This document shows, one piece after another, positions 15,093-24,308 of a stretch of DNA of 64,000 nt. The notes under the pieces are model-generated. The model made no database searches. It was not told the DNA's origin and was given only the letters and a program-made list of their open reading frames with translations. The stretch spans positions 124,001 to 188,000 of the forward strand of contig JBBMRB010000002.1 in NCBI GenBank assembly GCA_038900335.1. Direction: 5' to 3'. The stretch comes from Rs1 sp038900335 (GTDB lineage: Bacteria > Pseudomonadota > Gammaproteobacteria > Pseudomonadales > Balneatricaceae). The translations under genes and the position numbers were made by a program. How positions within the stretch are numbered: the stretch's first letter is position 1; every line of letters begins with the position of its first letter.

Positions 15093-16871
15093 ATGATAAC
15101 AGCACAATCTAAACAGTCACTTCTTTTTGGCTTATTAATATCCAGCACTTTAATTGCGTCTACATTTTACTCCCAAGTCAGCCCAGGCGGTGAAGGTTTA
15201 TTAATACCCTATAACAGCTGGACTTGGATTTGTGCCATTGTAGTTATTTGCTCAGGTGTTTTTCAAATTATTATTAAAAACACGATTGTGCTGCCTAAAT
15301 ACTGGCTATACATAGCTGCACTGCCTTTGGGCATTATTATCAGCGGCTTTATTATAGATTCCACTAAACCAGTTGAGTGGTTAATAAAAATAGGTTTTGT
15401 ACTGGGCGGCTATTTGTTTTTAATTGCACTTTTTCAATTCAAACTATCGAGGCGAACCATTAATAATATTTTATATGGCATTTGTTTTTCCGCCATTTTA
15501 CACAGTTTTATCACTTATACTCAGGTGATGGGCTGGCAAATTAGTCGCTTAATTCCAAACTCAGCAGATAACTCACCCATTAGCCTATTTCAACAAATTA
15601 ATATTAATGCCACTTACTTAACGACAAGTTTTTTTGTTGCTCTTTACCTGGCATCTTGCGCTGGTATTGCAAGCAAAAATTTATTGTTAAAGATATCATT
15701 AGTAGTGACTGTTTTTGCAACAACAGCGGTATTACTTGCGATTAGTTCTAGAACGACACTAGTCGCCTTTTCGGTATCAATGCCTTTAATAATTTATGCT
15801 AGGTATTCACAATTTAAGCTTAACAAAGCGCTGAGCATGACATTAATTGCCGCGTTCATACTTGGTATTTGTGCCGGTGCTAATTTATCAAAGGGTTTTG
15901 CTAAATACGAAACCAAACTAGATACTCAAAGACAGCACGCTAGAACATATATCTATGATTTATCCTGGCAGATTTTTAAACAAAAGCCACTGTTAGGCCA
16001 CGGTTTAGGCTCATTTGAACAGGTATTTCAAGAGGCAAAAATCGACTACCCTGACAGTGACAAACTCGGTGCTCAGCGCTTTTCTCATCCGCATAATGAG
16101 TTACTGATATGGCTGATAGAAGGGGGGATTGTTTCATTAATTGGTATTTTAATCGCCTTAATAGCAACACTGCTTGCCCTTTTCTCGCTTGGCATAAAAC
16201 GTGGATTTACATATTTAGCACTGCTATTTCCGATTAGTTTTCACACTCAAGTAGAGCTACCATTTTATTTATCTTCTGCACTTTGGTTTGTTTGGATTAC
16301 AATTTTATTTTTAATACATAACCATCAAACAATTGAGAAAAAAACACAACTATCACATGCACTTAAAAAACTGATCAGTGTCAGCACCGTTGTTATCAGC
16401 GCATTGTTAATCGCATTTTTAATTCACACTTTGGCATCCCTTGCGGGTATCACACGTATTATGTTTTACAAAAATGTGCCATTAAGCTCATTAACAACAG
16501 CCAAAAACAATATGTATTTCCAAAGCTTAGCATTACAATTCGAATTTACTGGCTTTTTATATCATGATATAGCCACAGGCAATACCACGGCAACACAACA
16601 GTTTATTCAATGGGCAGAGCCTTATATAACGACTCGCCCAGACCCTGGCTTAATAAACAATCTAGCCTTAGCTTATCGCCATTTAGAGGCGAGTGATAAA
16701 GCATTAGCTCTAATGTCGAAAGCGGCTAAAATGTACCCAAAAACAGCGACCATACAACAGCGTTATTTAGAAATTAAAAATAATGTCCCTATTAGCCAGT
16801 TTAGCCAACAAATAACGACTTTCGCTGAGCGCAACCAAAGCCAGGCCACGCCAGTTGATAAGAGTAAATAG
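15093..16871 (+). CDS. O-antigen ligase / PglL-type glycosyltransferase (Wzy_C family)
   Basis: I prefer the ATG at 15093 (592 residues, TAAGG upstream) over a TTG at 15009. The protein has about a dozen membrane helices, the Wzy_C signature with GHGLGSFEQVFQ and HPHNELL (about residues 305-340) in a large periplasmic loop, and a soluble C-terminal region of the Wzy_C_2 type. Enzymes of this kind move lipid-linked glycans to lipid A (WaaL), to growing polymer (Wzy) or to pilin (PglL/PilO). The soluble C-terminus with TPR-like residues favours the PglL/pilin-type group, but no pilin or glycan gene is nearby to confirm. Its 3' end overlaps sixA on the other strand by 71 bases. Confidence 0.82.
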   Translation: MITAQSKQSLLFGLLISSTLIASTFYSQVSPGGEGLLIPYNSWTWICAIVVICSGVFQIIIKNTIVLPKYWLYIAALPLGIIISGFIIDSTKPVEWLIKIGFVLGGYLFLIALFQFKLSRRTINNILYGICFSAILHSFITYTQVMGWQISRLIPNSADNSPISLFQQININATYLTTSFFVALYLASCAGIASKNLLLKISLVVTVFATTAVLLAISSRTTLVAFSVSMPLIIYARYSQFKLNKALSMTLIAAFILGICAGANLSKGFAKYETKLDTQRQHARTYIYDLSWQIFKQKPLLGHGLGSFEQVFQEAKIDYPDSDKLGAQRFSHPHNELLIWLIEGGIVSLIGILIALIATLLALFSLGIKRGFTYLALLFPISFHTQVELPFYLSSALWFVWITILFLIHNHQTIEKKTQLSHALKKLISVSTVVISALLIAFLIHTLASLAGITRIMFYKNVPLSSLTTAKNNMYFQSLALQFEFTGFLYHDIATGNTTATQQFIQWAEPYITTRPDPGLINNLALAYRHLEASDKALALMSKAAKMYPKTATIQQRYLEIKNNVPISQFSQQITTFAERNQSQATPVDKSK

Positions 16872-17262
16872 CACCGACATCAACAGGCTCTGACAAACCC
16901 ATATCACCGTACTCAAGAAAGCACACCAGATCTCCTATTAAAGGCTGGTGTGTGATTACCAGCAAATTATCACACCAGTGCGACTCTAATGCTTTAACAG
17001 CCTCATTTACGCTATTATCCGGGGTAATATTAGGCTCTATTAGCAGTGTCTCTACTGCTAAGTAATCTGCCACTATTTGCGCCGTTTGTCGCGTGCGCAG
17101 ATAAGGGCTACAGACAATCTTGCTCACCTGCGTGAGCGCAGCGCCATGCTTTGCTAATAATTGTTCAATCGATTCGACACCTTGCGCTGTTAACGGCCTC
17201 TCAAAGTCACTTGCTGCCTGCCAACTTGCCTGGGCGTGGCGCATCAAAAAAAACATCTGCAT
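16801..17262 (-). CDS. sixA: Phosphohistidine phosphatase SixA
   Basis: A 153-residue histidine-phosphatase (phosphoglycerate-mutase fold) with the catalytic LMRHAQA motif at residues 6-12, a conserved Arg in SPYLRTRQTA and the second catalytic histidine in VITHQPLIGDL. SixA proteins remove phosphate from phosphohistidine on phosphotransfer proteins. It follows gpsA on the same strand after 217 bases and a probable terminator, an adjacency also seen in other gammaproteobacteria. Its last 23 codons lie opposite the end of the Wzy-like gene. Confidence 0.88.
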   Translation of the reverse strand: MQMFFLMRHAQASWQAASDFERPLTAQGVESIEQLLAKHGAALTQVSKIVCSPYLRTRQTAQIVADYLAVETLLIEPNITPDNSVNEAVKALESHWCDNLLVITHQPLIGDLVCFLEYGDMGLSEPVDVGAIYSYQLAWPGFGCAQRKSLFVG

Positions 17263-17418
17263 ACCTTATTATAAATAGTTAAATGACGATTCTATGATTG
17301 CTGCTCACTAAAGACTAGCAAAACTGTATTTAACAGTAAAAGAGTTAAGCATTTAAACACTTAAAAGATAGAAAAAACAAAGTAATACAGTGATATAAAC
17401 AAAAGAAGGGGACTATAT

Positions 17419-17451
17419 AAAAAAGAGGCATGCTGCCCAATAAGACAGCAT
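17419..17451 (-). terminator. Probable terminator of the dinG-rhlB-gpsA unit
   Basis: On the minus strand ATGCTG and CAGCAT form a six-base stem with a ten-base loop followed after three bases by TCTTTTTT, 29 bases past the gpsA stop. Confidence 0.5.
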
Positions 17452-17479
17452 TATAATAAATAACTAATCTAAAAGATGG

Positions 17480-18517
17480 TTAAAAAGTACTGTTATCAAC
17501 AGGTAATACGAACTCTACATCAGAGCCTTGCTGGCTTAACATCATGCTCTTTGCCAATTTCCTAGGTGCAGCTCCTTGATAAATAACATCATAAAGCCCT
17601 TCTACTAATGGCATATAAACATTTAGCTCTAGTGCTTTATCTCTTACTAGCTTGACAGTATTAACGCCCTCAGCAACTTGCCCTAACTCAGCTACTGCCT
17701 GTTCAAGATTCTGACCTCGTCCTAAAGCAAAACCTACTCGATAGTTACGACTTAACGAAGATGTACAGGTAGCGACAAGATCGCCAACGCCTGCCAAACC
17801 TAAAAAAGTAAGAGGGTTAGCACCCATGCTCACGGCAAATCTACCCATTTCAGCAAGCGCTCTAGTGAGCAGCATACTGCGGGTATTCTCGCCCATGCCC
17901 ATCGCTTCACTCATTCCAGAGGCAATGGCATATATATTTTTAAGTACACCACCAAGCTCCACACCGTATATGTCATCACTGGCATATATTCTAAAATATT
18001 GACGGTGTAACAGCTGCTGAATTTGCGTTCTTAAACCTTCATGCTTACTGGCAATGACTGTCGCCGTTAACTGTTTTTGCGCTAGCTCTTTAGCAAAGTT
18101 TGGACCACTGAGCACTCCAACTTGCAGATCAGGCAATTCATCGCTAATGACTTGGCTCATCATTTTAAATGTATCGCTTTCTATCCCCTTTGTGGTGCTT
18201 ACTATTTTTACTTTCTTGGGCAAATAAGGCGCAGCTTTTGCCACAACAAGACGCACACTTTTACTGGGAATAGAAACAAAAACAATATCTACTTCTTTGA
18301 GCGCGCTAGCCATATCCGTATAGGCAACCAGTGTTGATGCTAGTTTATAACCTGGTAGATAACGGCTATTTAAATGATCAGTATTCACTTCATGTGCACT
18401 GTCTTCACTGCGCATCCACTGGCGAACATCGTGACCCTTTTCGGCACTAATATTAGCGATCACGGTACCAAAACTACCACCGCCAAGAACCGCTATTTTT
18501 AACAGCTTTTTGCTCAT
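17480..18517 (-). CDS. gpsA: Glycerol-3-phosphate dehydrogenase [NAD(P)+] GpsA
   Basis: A 345-residue dehydrogenase of the usual GpsA length. The nucleotide-binding loop GGGSFGT is at residues 11-17, STTKGIE and SGPNFAKEL mark the middle of the N-terminal domain, and the catalytic lysine is in GGVLKNIYAIASG. The C-terminal domain carries GLAGVGDLVATCTS and SRNYRVG. It reduces dihydroxyacetone phosphate to sn-glycerol 3-phosphate for phospholipid synthesis. It lies 20 bases after rhlB on the same strand. Confidence 0.96.
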   Translation of the reverse strand: MSKKLLKIAVLGGGSFGTVIANISAEKGHDVRQWMRSEDSAHEVNTDHLNSRYLPGYKLASTLVAYTDMASALKEVDIVFVSIPSKSVRLVVAKAAPYLPKKVKIVSTTKGIESDTFKMMSQVISDELPDLQVGVLSGPNFAKELAQKQLTATVIASKHEGLRTQIQQLLHRQYFRIYASDDIYGVELGGVLKNIYAIASGMSEAMGMGENTRSMLLTRALAEMGRFAVSMGANPLTFLGLAGVGDLVATCTSSLSRNYRVGFALGRGQNLEQAVAELGQVAEGVNTVKLVRDKALELNVYMPLVEGLYDVIYQGAAPRKLAKSMMLSQQGSDVEFVLPVDNSTF

Positions 18518-18537
18518 TTACCTGCCACTAGATCAAA

Positions 18538-19785
18538 TTATATTTCAGCTAAGAGCTCTTCACTCGGGTGTATACAATTAAGCTTTACCCCTGTCTCACT
18601 TTCTATTTCAGGAATCATAAATGAATCGTCTTCACAGGCAAAACAAATCGAAATACCGGTTGTACCTGCTCTTCCTGTACGCCCGATACGATGAACATAA
18701 TCATCAGCATCTTCAGGCAAATGATAATTAACCACATGACTAACGCCATCAATATGAATACCACGCCCTGCGACATCGGTCGCGACTAACACTTGAATTC
18801 TACCTTTTTTGAAGTCATCTAGGGTTTTAACACGCTTGTGTTGTGGAATTTCTCCGGACATCAACGCAGCTTTAACGTTATCTTTTTTCAATTTCTCTGC
18901 TAATTCACGTGTTTGATGGCGCCTATTACAGAACACGATCACTCTCTCAACTTCGTTTTGGGCAATGTAATTACGAAGCAGTTTATATTTATCACGTTTT
19001 TCTACTAAAAAGACCTGCTGACTAACTGTATCAGTGGTCTTACGATCAGACTCTATCTCAACAATCACCGGATCATCTGTCCATTGACTCGCAAGATTCA
19101 TCACTTCATCAGTAAATGTCGCACTATAAAGTAGCGTTTGGCGCTCTTCACCCTTTTTAGGCGTATTGCGAATAATAGTACGCACATCGGGAATAAAGCC
19201 CATGCTTAACATGCGATCCGCTTCATCGAGCACCAACATTTCAACATTACCTAGATCGATTTCTTTTGATCTAACAAAATCAATTAATCTACCAGGTGTT
19301 GCTACCATAATATCAACGGGGGCTACAGCGAGCTGTTGTCTTTGTTTTGAGTAGTCCATACCACCAACCATAGAAACAACGTGCAATGTAGTATAGGCAC
19401 ATAGCTGCTGGGCATCAGATGCGATTTGTAAAGCTAGCTCACGTGTCGGCGCTATAATTAAAGCCCTTGGCTCAGCTTTTTTACGTTTATGGGTGTAGGG
19501 AAAGTCCAATAAGTCGGTAATAATACCCACTAAAAAAGAAGCGGTTTTACCGGTACCTGTCTGCGCTTTGCCGATGATGTCTCGGCCTTTTAAAGCATGC
19601 TCAATAGTAGCAGCTTGAATTGGAGTGCAATATTCAAAACCTAAATCAGCAATGCCATGCATTAACTCATCTGGTAAGGAAAAATCATGAAACCTTTGCT
19701 TGTCAGTAATTTTTTCTACGACAAAATCTTTTGGTTGCCAAGTATTATTATTTGTATTATTCACAGTTGTTTTAATTCTCATCAA
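18538..19785 (-). CDS. rhlB: DEAD-box ATP-dependent RNA helicase RhlB
   Basis: A 415-residue helicase: Q motif FHDFSLP..GFEYCTPIQ, motif I AQTGTGKT, motif II DEAD, motif III SAT and motif VI HRIGRTGRAG are all present. The N-terminus with FHDF and the lack of a long basic tail fit RhlB, the helicase of the RNA degradosome, better than RhlE or SrmB. It unwinds structured RNA so that PNPase or RNase E can degrade it. It sits between dinG (24 bases upstream) and gpsA (20 bases downstream), probably cotranscribed. Confidence 0.88.
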   Translation of the reverse strand: MMRIKTTVNNTNNNTWQPKDFVVEKITDKQRFHDFSLPDELMHGIADLGFEYCTPIQAATIEHALKGRDIIGKAQTGTGKTASFLVGIITDLLDFPYTHKRKKAEPRALIIAPTRELALQIASDAQQLCAYTTLHVVSMVGGMDYSKQRQQLAVAPVDIMVATPGRLIDFVRSKEIDLGNVEMLVLDEADRMLSMGFIPDVRTIIRNTPKKGEERQTLLYSATFTDEVMNLASQWTDDPVIVEIESDRKTTDTVSQQVFLVEKRDKYKLLRNYIAQNEVERVIVFCNRRHQTRELAEKLKKDNVKAALMSGEIPQHKRVKTLDDFKKGRIQVLVATDVAGRGIHIDGVSHVVNYHLPEDADDYVHRIGRTGRAGTTGISICFACEDDSFMIPEIESETGVKLNCIHPSEELLAEI

Positions 19786-19809
19786 TTATATATTTACCGA
19801 CCCGTATAA

Positions 19810-21930
19810 CTAGCGTTCAATCTCACGCTTAAATGGCGGTAAAGCATCTAGTAGTTGGCGCCCATAACGTTTTGTTACCGCGCGACGATCTAACAATATT
19901 ACTTGCCCTGTATCACTTTCTGAGCGCAACAAACGGCCTACCGCCTGTGTCAATCGCATTGAAGTGGCAGGCACTGTCCACTGCATAAAAGCATTGCCAC
20001 CTCCGTTTTCGATCCACTCTGACATGGTGGCATCTACCGGATCATCCGGCACTGAAAAAGGAAGTTTTGTAATAATAACCTGAGTTAAGTAATCACCCGG
20101 TAAATCTACACCTTCTGAAAATGAAGCCAAGCCAAAAATCACGCTTTTTTTACCTTCATCAATTTTTAACTTATGCTGGCGCAATATTTCGTTTTTACTC
20201 AGTTTACCTTGCGCTAACACATTATCATGCAGTGATGCTGATAACGCCTCGATCACGCTGTCCATCTGTCGCCAAGAACTAAATAATACCAATCCCGCTT
20301 TTACATCGGGAAGCTGTTTATTTAAATACTTTATGATTTCATTGGTGTGTTCTTGAGGATTACTCGGATCAGTTGTCATAGCGGGAATGACTAAGCTTGC
20401 AGCATTAGCATAATCAAAAGGGCTAGGTAATTGTGCACACAAAGTATCAGCAGGTAAACCTAAATCGTTCAAAGCACGATCAAAACTACCTAGAGCTGTT
20501 ATAGTTGCCGATGTAAGTACTGCACCAAAGCAGTTTTGCCAAAGATGCTCTTTTAAAGTATCTGCAGCTGACACAGGACAGCTTCTACACTCAAAATCCA
20601 TCCCATCTAAAGTATCCAACGCATTTACCCAACGCGCTGTGGGTGTAGTATTGGGATTATCTAAACTAGCATAGCTTTTACTCAACCAATATATAGACTG
20701 CCCTCTTGACCACATCCCGCCCATAACTGGGTACCAACGCTCTGCTACTGCCCTATCAATTTCTGCAACAGATCCATCTAACGCCTCTTTTAACACATCG
20801 ACTATTTGCTCTGCTTTAAGCGCCCACTTTTCAGCACTTGCCGCCACACTTGCCGCTATCACCATTAAATTTTCTGGTATTAAGCCATTGGGAAAACGCA
20901 TGCGATCACGATCAGGCTGCTGTGCTGTAAACGTCGTTCTCACCAATTGTAACCATTGCTCTAGTGATTGCTCTAAGTCCCTACGCGGAAACTCCATACG
21001 ATCAACATATTGCACAATGCTTGGGTGCCTATCTGTCTCCTCTATTAGCTGATCTAGTTGTCGAACGCTTGATTTCAACCATTTTATAGACGCTTTAAGA
21101 CGTGCGCTGTAGGCAAAATGTCCCGTTGTTTTTTGGCCTAAATGATGCGCCTCATCAAAAATATAAATAGTATTGCTAGGCTCAGGCAAAATAGCACCAC
21201 CGCCAAGCGAAAGATCTGCCAACACTAAATCATGGTTAGCCACTATTACCTGCGCTTTATCTAACGCATCTCTGGCTTTGTAAAAAGGACAATTATTAAA
21301 ATGGTCACAGTGCCTGTTAGTACAACGCACATGATCACTGGTCAAAGGCCTCCATACATCTTCACTCATTTCAGTTTTTAGCGAATCCCTATCGCCATCC
21401 CATTGACCGCTGGAAAATGATGACATTATGGTGCGATAAAAAGACACTGTTTTCTCATCTAGCTTAAACACCTGCTCATCTTCATAAAGCGCCATCTGGC
21501 CCATATCATCTTGGTTGTCTAAGAACTTTTGAGCTTGAGCCGTACAAAAATAACGCCCTCGCCCTTTTGCTAATATGTAATTAGTTGACCAATTAGTAAT
21601 CTCATTGAGCTCTGGTAAATCCTTATGTATTAATTGCTCTTGTAAAGCGACAGTCGCTGTTGAGAGCACCAGCTTACAACCCATCTCTTTTGCAATGGGT
21701 ATGGCAGATAGCAAATAGGCCATTGTTTTACCGGTACCTGTACCCGCCTCAATAATGCAGACATGATTATTAGAAGTCCTTTCATTATTGTGATCAGATT
21801 CTATTCCCCCTAACGTTCTAGCGACATGGGCTATCATCTGCTTTTGACCGGAACGAGGCTTAAGATCCCTATGTTCAAGGAATTGTCGATAACTAGTTTG
21901 GATAACATTTTTTAAAGCGGTATTTAGCAC
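19810..21930 (-). CDS. dinG: ATP-dependent DNA helicase DinG
   Basis: A 706-residue XPD-like superfamily 2 helicase. The Walker A motif is GTGTGKTMAY near residue 64, the DEAH box is IFDEAHHLG, and a 4Fe-4S cluster is supported by four cysteines, one in GRYFC and three in CTNRHCDHFNNC. Motif VI appears as QAVGRLLRSE. DinG unwinds 5' overhangs, D-loops and R-loops and is damage-inducible in E. coli. The start is divergent from lexA with 154 bases between; the two LexA boxes there could govern both genes. rhlB and gpsA follow closely. Confidence 0.93.
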   Translation of the reverse strand: MLNTALKNVIQTSYRQFLEHRDLKPRSGQKQMIAHVARTLGGIESDHNNERTSNNHVCIIEAGTGTGKTMAYLLSAIPIAKEMGCKLVLSTATVALQEQLIHKDLPELNEITNWSTNYILAKGRGRYFCTAQAQKFLDNQDDMGQMALYEDEQVFKLDEKTVSFYRTIMSSFSSGQWDGDRDSLKTEMSEDVWRPLTSDHVRCTNRHCDHFNNCPFYKARDALDKAQVIVANHDLVLADLSLGGGAILPEPSNTIYIFDEAHHLGQKTTGHFAYSARLKASIKWLKSSVRQLDQLIEETDRHPSIVQYVDRMEFPRRDLEQSLEQWLQLVRTTFTAQQPDRDRMRFPNGLIPENLMVIAASVAASAEKWALKAEQIVDVLKEALDGSVAEIDRAVAERWYPVMGGMWSRGQSIYWLSKSYASLDNPNTTPTARWVNALDTLDGMDFECRSCPVSAADTLKEHLWQNCFGAVLTSATITALGSFDRALNDLGLPADTLCAQLPSPFDYANAASLVIPAMTTDPSNPQEHTNEIIKYLNKQLPDVKAGLVLFSSWRQMDSVIEALSASLHDNVLAQGKLSKNEILRQHKLKIDEGKKSVIFGLASFSEGVDLPGDYLTQVIITKLPFSVPDDPVDATMSEWIENGGGNAFMQWTVPATSMRLTQAVGRLLRSESDTGQVILLDRRAVTKRYGRQLLDALPPFKREIER

Positions 21931-22035
21931 TCTGCAAAGTCCAGTAGAAACAAAAATTATGGGCGATTTATAATATCAGTATAGTAACAAAACACTGAAT
22001 ATATAAACAGAAAAAAGCTTTACAGAGAAGAAATA

Positions 22036-22069
22036 CTGTATATAATCCAAGTACTGTATAAAAAATCAG
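22036..22069 (+). promoter_or_regulatory. Two LexA boxes in front of lexA
   Basis: Box 2 (22054-22069) is CTGTATAAAAAATCAG, a full CTG-N10-CAG match 15 bases before the lexA ATG. Box 1 (22036-22051) is CTGTATATAATCCAAG, which has one mismatch in the right half. Tandem boxes ahead of lexA are typical of autorepression. Their position in the dinG-lexA gap means they could also act on dinG. Confidence 0.85.
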
Positions 22070-22084
22070 ATAAGGATAAAGACT

Positions 22085-22708
22085 ATGCTGAATACCGCAA
22101 AACTTACCAAGCGACAAACAGATGTATTCAACTGCATAAAAAGCCACATAGAAGAAACGGGCTACCCGCCAACCAGAGCTGACATCGCCAGATCTCTTGG
22201 CTTCAAATCCACTAATGCTGCTGAAGAACACTTAAAAGCACTGGCCAAAAAAGGTGCCATTGAAATTATTGCCGGCACATCTAGAGGTATTAGAATACCA
22301 ATGCTTGAGCAGCAAGAGCTTGGTCTACCTATTATAGGTAGAGTCGCAGCGGGCTCACCTATTCTCGCACAAGAACATATAGAAGAGCACTGCACTATTT
22401 CCTCTAGCTTTTTCAGCCCAAGCGCTGACTACTTGTTAAGAGTACAGGGCACTAGCATGAAAGACATTGGTATTATGGATGGCGACTTGCTGGCTGTACA
22501 CCAATGCAAAGAAGCACGTGATGGCCAAATAGTCGTCGCTAGAATTGACGATGAAGTGACTGTTAAACGCTATAAACGCGAAGGTAATATTATTTATCTT
22601 ATTGCTGAAAACGAAGAGTTTTCTCCAATTGTTATCGACCTTGCAGAGCAAGAAATTTCTATTGAAGGACTTGGAGTCGGTGTTATTCGCCAAGGCGGCG
22701 AGCCATGA
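22085..22708 (+). CDS. lexA: SOS repressor LexA
   Basis: A 207-residue repressor with an N-terminal winged helix-turn-helix (TRADIARSLGFKSTNAAEEHL at about 30-50) and a C-terminal S24 peptidase domain. The self-cleavage site is Ala89-Gly90, the nucleophile Ser124 (GTSM) and the base Lys161, with the standard 37-residue spacing. It represses SOS genes until RecA filaments trigger cleavage. AAGGA lies before the ATG. The last four bases (ATGA) overlap the start of sulA. Confidence 0.97.
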   Translation: MLNTAKLTKRQTDVFNCIKSHIEETGYPPTRADIARSLGFKSTNAAEEHLKALAKKGAIEIIAGTSRGIRIPMLEQQELGLPIIGRVAAGSPILAQEHIEEHCTISSSFFSPSADYLLRVQGTSMKDIGIMDGDLLAVHQCKEARDGQIVVARIDDEVTVKRYKREGNIIYLIAENEEFSPIVIDLAEQEISIEGLGVGVIRQGGEP

Positions 22709-23289
22709 TTACCAATACAGCAGATGAGCATGTTAGCGCGATTAACCAACATCGGGTAGCAACGTCAATGAATAACCACTTTATAAAAACCAACACGCTT
22801 AACAATGATCAATTATCTGTTATAGAGCCATCTTTTTCACAAACTAGCCATAGCGTGCACCCAAACGATAACTCAAATGCTGATATTAATCATAGCAAAG
22901 CATTGTCAGCGGCACCTAAAAACAGCTTGTTGGGCAAATTGACAGAGATTATAACCAGCGATGAGGAAGAGGCCAGCTTAACAATGCTGCTACCATTACT
23001 TGCTGCCTTAAGTAAAGATGATCGCTGGTTTGCCTGGGTTTCGCCACCTAAACCACTGCCGAGACAACTATTACAACAAGCAGGTATCGCCTTAGATAAA
23101 GTTATGCTGCTATACCCTGATGAACAGCATTCAGCACTAAACATAGCAACTAAAGCACTCAGTGCCGGCACATGCCATGCGGTAATAAGCTGGGGAGAAA
23201 GCCTTTCAGAGCTTGAGTTTGCACACTTACAACGCTCAGCGCAAAAAGGCGCGAGCCATGGTATTTTAATTAGAAAAAGACCATCTTAA
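22705..23289 (+). CDS. sulA: SOS cell-division inhibitor SulA
   Basis: A 194-residue protein whose C-terminal two-thirds (from about residue 70) is a SulA/RecA-like fold: LLPLLAALSKDDRWFAWVSPP, LLQQAGIALDKVMLLYP and ALSAGTCHAVISWG. The first 70 residues are long and poorly conserved. SulA blocks FtsZ polymerisation during DNA damage. The lexA-sulA operon with a four-base overlap is the Pseudomonas arrangement, so LexA controls its own repressor and the division block together. Confidence 0.88.
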   Translation: MITNTADEHVSAINQHRVATSMNNHFIKTNTLNNDQLSVIEPSFSQTSHSVHPNDNSNADINHSKALSAAPKNSLLGKLTEIITSDEEEASLTMLLPLLAALSKDDRWFAWVSPPKPLPRQLLQQAGIALDKVMLLYPDEQHSALNIATKALSAGTCHAVISWGESLSELEFAHLQRSAQKGASHGILIRKRPS

Positions 23290-23366
23290 CAAAGCTAGCG
23301 CTTTATAACTTTAATAATTTAAATATTTGAAAATTAGAATAAACTAACAAAATTGCTTGGCGCGTG

Positions 23367-23618
23367 TCAATGTATTACTTGAGTTTTGGATTCTAACCTA
23401 GCAGCTTCAACTTGGTTTGATTCAGACAAGTATTCAATGCCCGCTATCAACATTTTACTTGCTAAGTCTATTTGCAGGCCATCGAGTTTTTCTTTGAACT
23501 CTTCACTTATATTTATCGTCAATAACGCAGATTCGTTACCAGCTTTACGCACAACGAACTCATCGTTAGGCAGTTGAACAATCTCTAATGCTGTGACTTT
23601 AGAATCTTTCATAGACAT
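23367..23618 (-). CDS. Conserved small protein (PA3009-like)
   Basis: An 83-residue hydrophilic protein without signal peptide or membrane segment. It has a core ALLTINISEEFKEKL and AGIEYLSE that I recognise as belonging to the small gene between sulA and topA in Pseudomonas-type genomes. No function is established. It lies 19 bases after the next gene upstream on the minus strand and is probably cotranscribed with it and perhaps topA. Confidence 0.6.
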   Translation of the reverse strand: MSMKDSKVTALEIVQLPNDEFVVRKAGNESALLTINISEEFKEKLDGLQIDLASKMLIAGIEYLSESNQVEAARLESKTQVIH

Positions 23619-23637
23619 CCTTAATATATTATTAAGT

Positions 23638-24144
23638 TTACCATTCCTGCATTAATTGTCGGTACTGCAGAATGATTGCTTGTAAATTATCGTAACACAA
23701 TTGAAAGTGCTGTTCTTGGGTTACTGTTTCTATATTGGTTATTGTTATCTTATTTTCAAGTGTAGCAGCACAAATATCATTGTGCTTATTTTTTATATCT
23801 TCAAACTCTAAACACCGCTGATACGAGGTTAATAGCCAACTCAACCACCCCTGTGCCCGCTCTAGCTCAGCGAGTAGTGTCGTGTACTGACAAACCACAC
23901 CTTTGCCAGTAAGTTTTTGCTGTAGCTCATTAAAACTAACGACAGCTTCAATAGCATGATCACTAGATACTTCAGCTAAAAATGCCCTATAAACTAAAAT
24001 TAAATGAAAGTATAATGCCTGATGATAAACACTTTGTAATACATTAGTATTTTCAACTGATCCTGCAATGATAACCAATTGCTCAAGCTGTAGTTTGACA
24101 GCATTTATCTTTTGATTGGTCAGACCTATCTGATGTATGTTCAA
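23638..24144 (-). CDS. Conserved helical protein of unknown function (PA3010-like, DUF6586)
   Basis: A 168-residue, probably all-helical cytoplasmic protein starting MNIHQIGLTNQKINAVKLQ. Features shared with the Pseudomonas gene in the same position are the ALYFHLILVYRAFLAE helix and a WLSWLLTSYQRC motif. Function unknown. It follows topA by 164 bases, separated by a strong terminator, and precedes the 83-residue gene. Confidence 0.6.
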   Translation of the reverse strand: MNIHQIGLTNQKINAVKLQLEQLVIIAGSVENTNVLQSVYHQALYFHLILVYRAFLAEVSSDHAIEAVVSFNELQQKLTGKGVVCQYTTLLAELERAQGWLSWLLTSYQRCLEFEDIKNKHNDICAATLENKITITNIETVTQEQHFQLCYDNLQAIILQYRQLMQEW

Positions 24145-24234
24145 TGTCGTATTCTTATTTAATTTTTGATTATATTAAGTTTTATTTGATAGTTTGCCAG
24201 CTAAAGCTCTAACCGCAAAATAATGAATATGAAC

Positions 24235-24276
24235 AAAAAAGACAGAACAGGTTAAACACTATGGCTTAACCTGTTC
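24235..24276 (-). terminator. Rho-independent terminator of topA
   Basis: On the minus strand GAACAGGTTAA and TTAACCTGTTC form a perfect 11-base stem with a ten-base loop, followed by TGTCTTTTTT. It begins 33 bases after the topA stop codon. Confidence 0.92.
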
Positions 24277-24308
24277 ATGCACACTAATGATCTACGCCAC
24301 TGAGCGTG

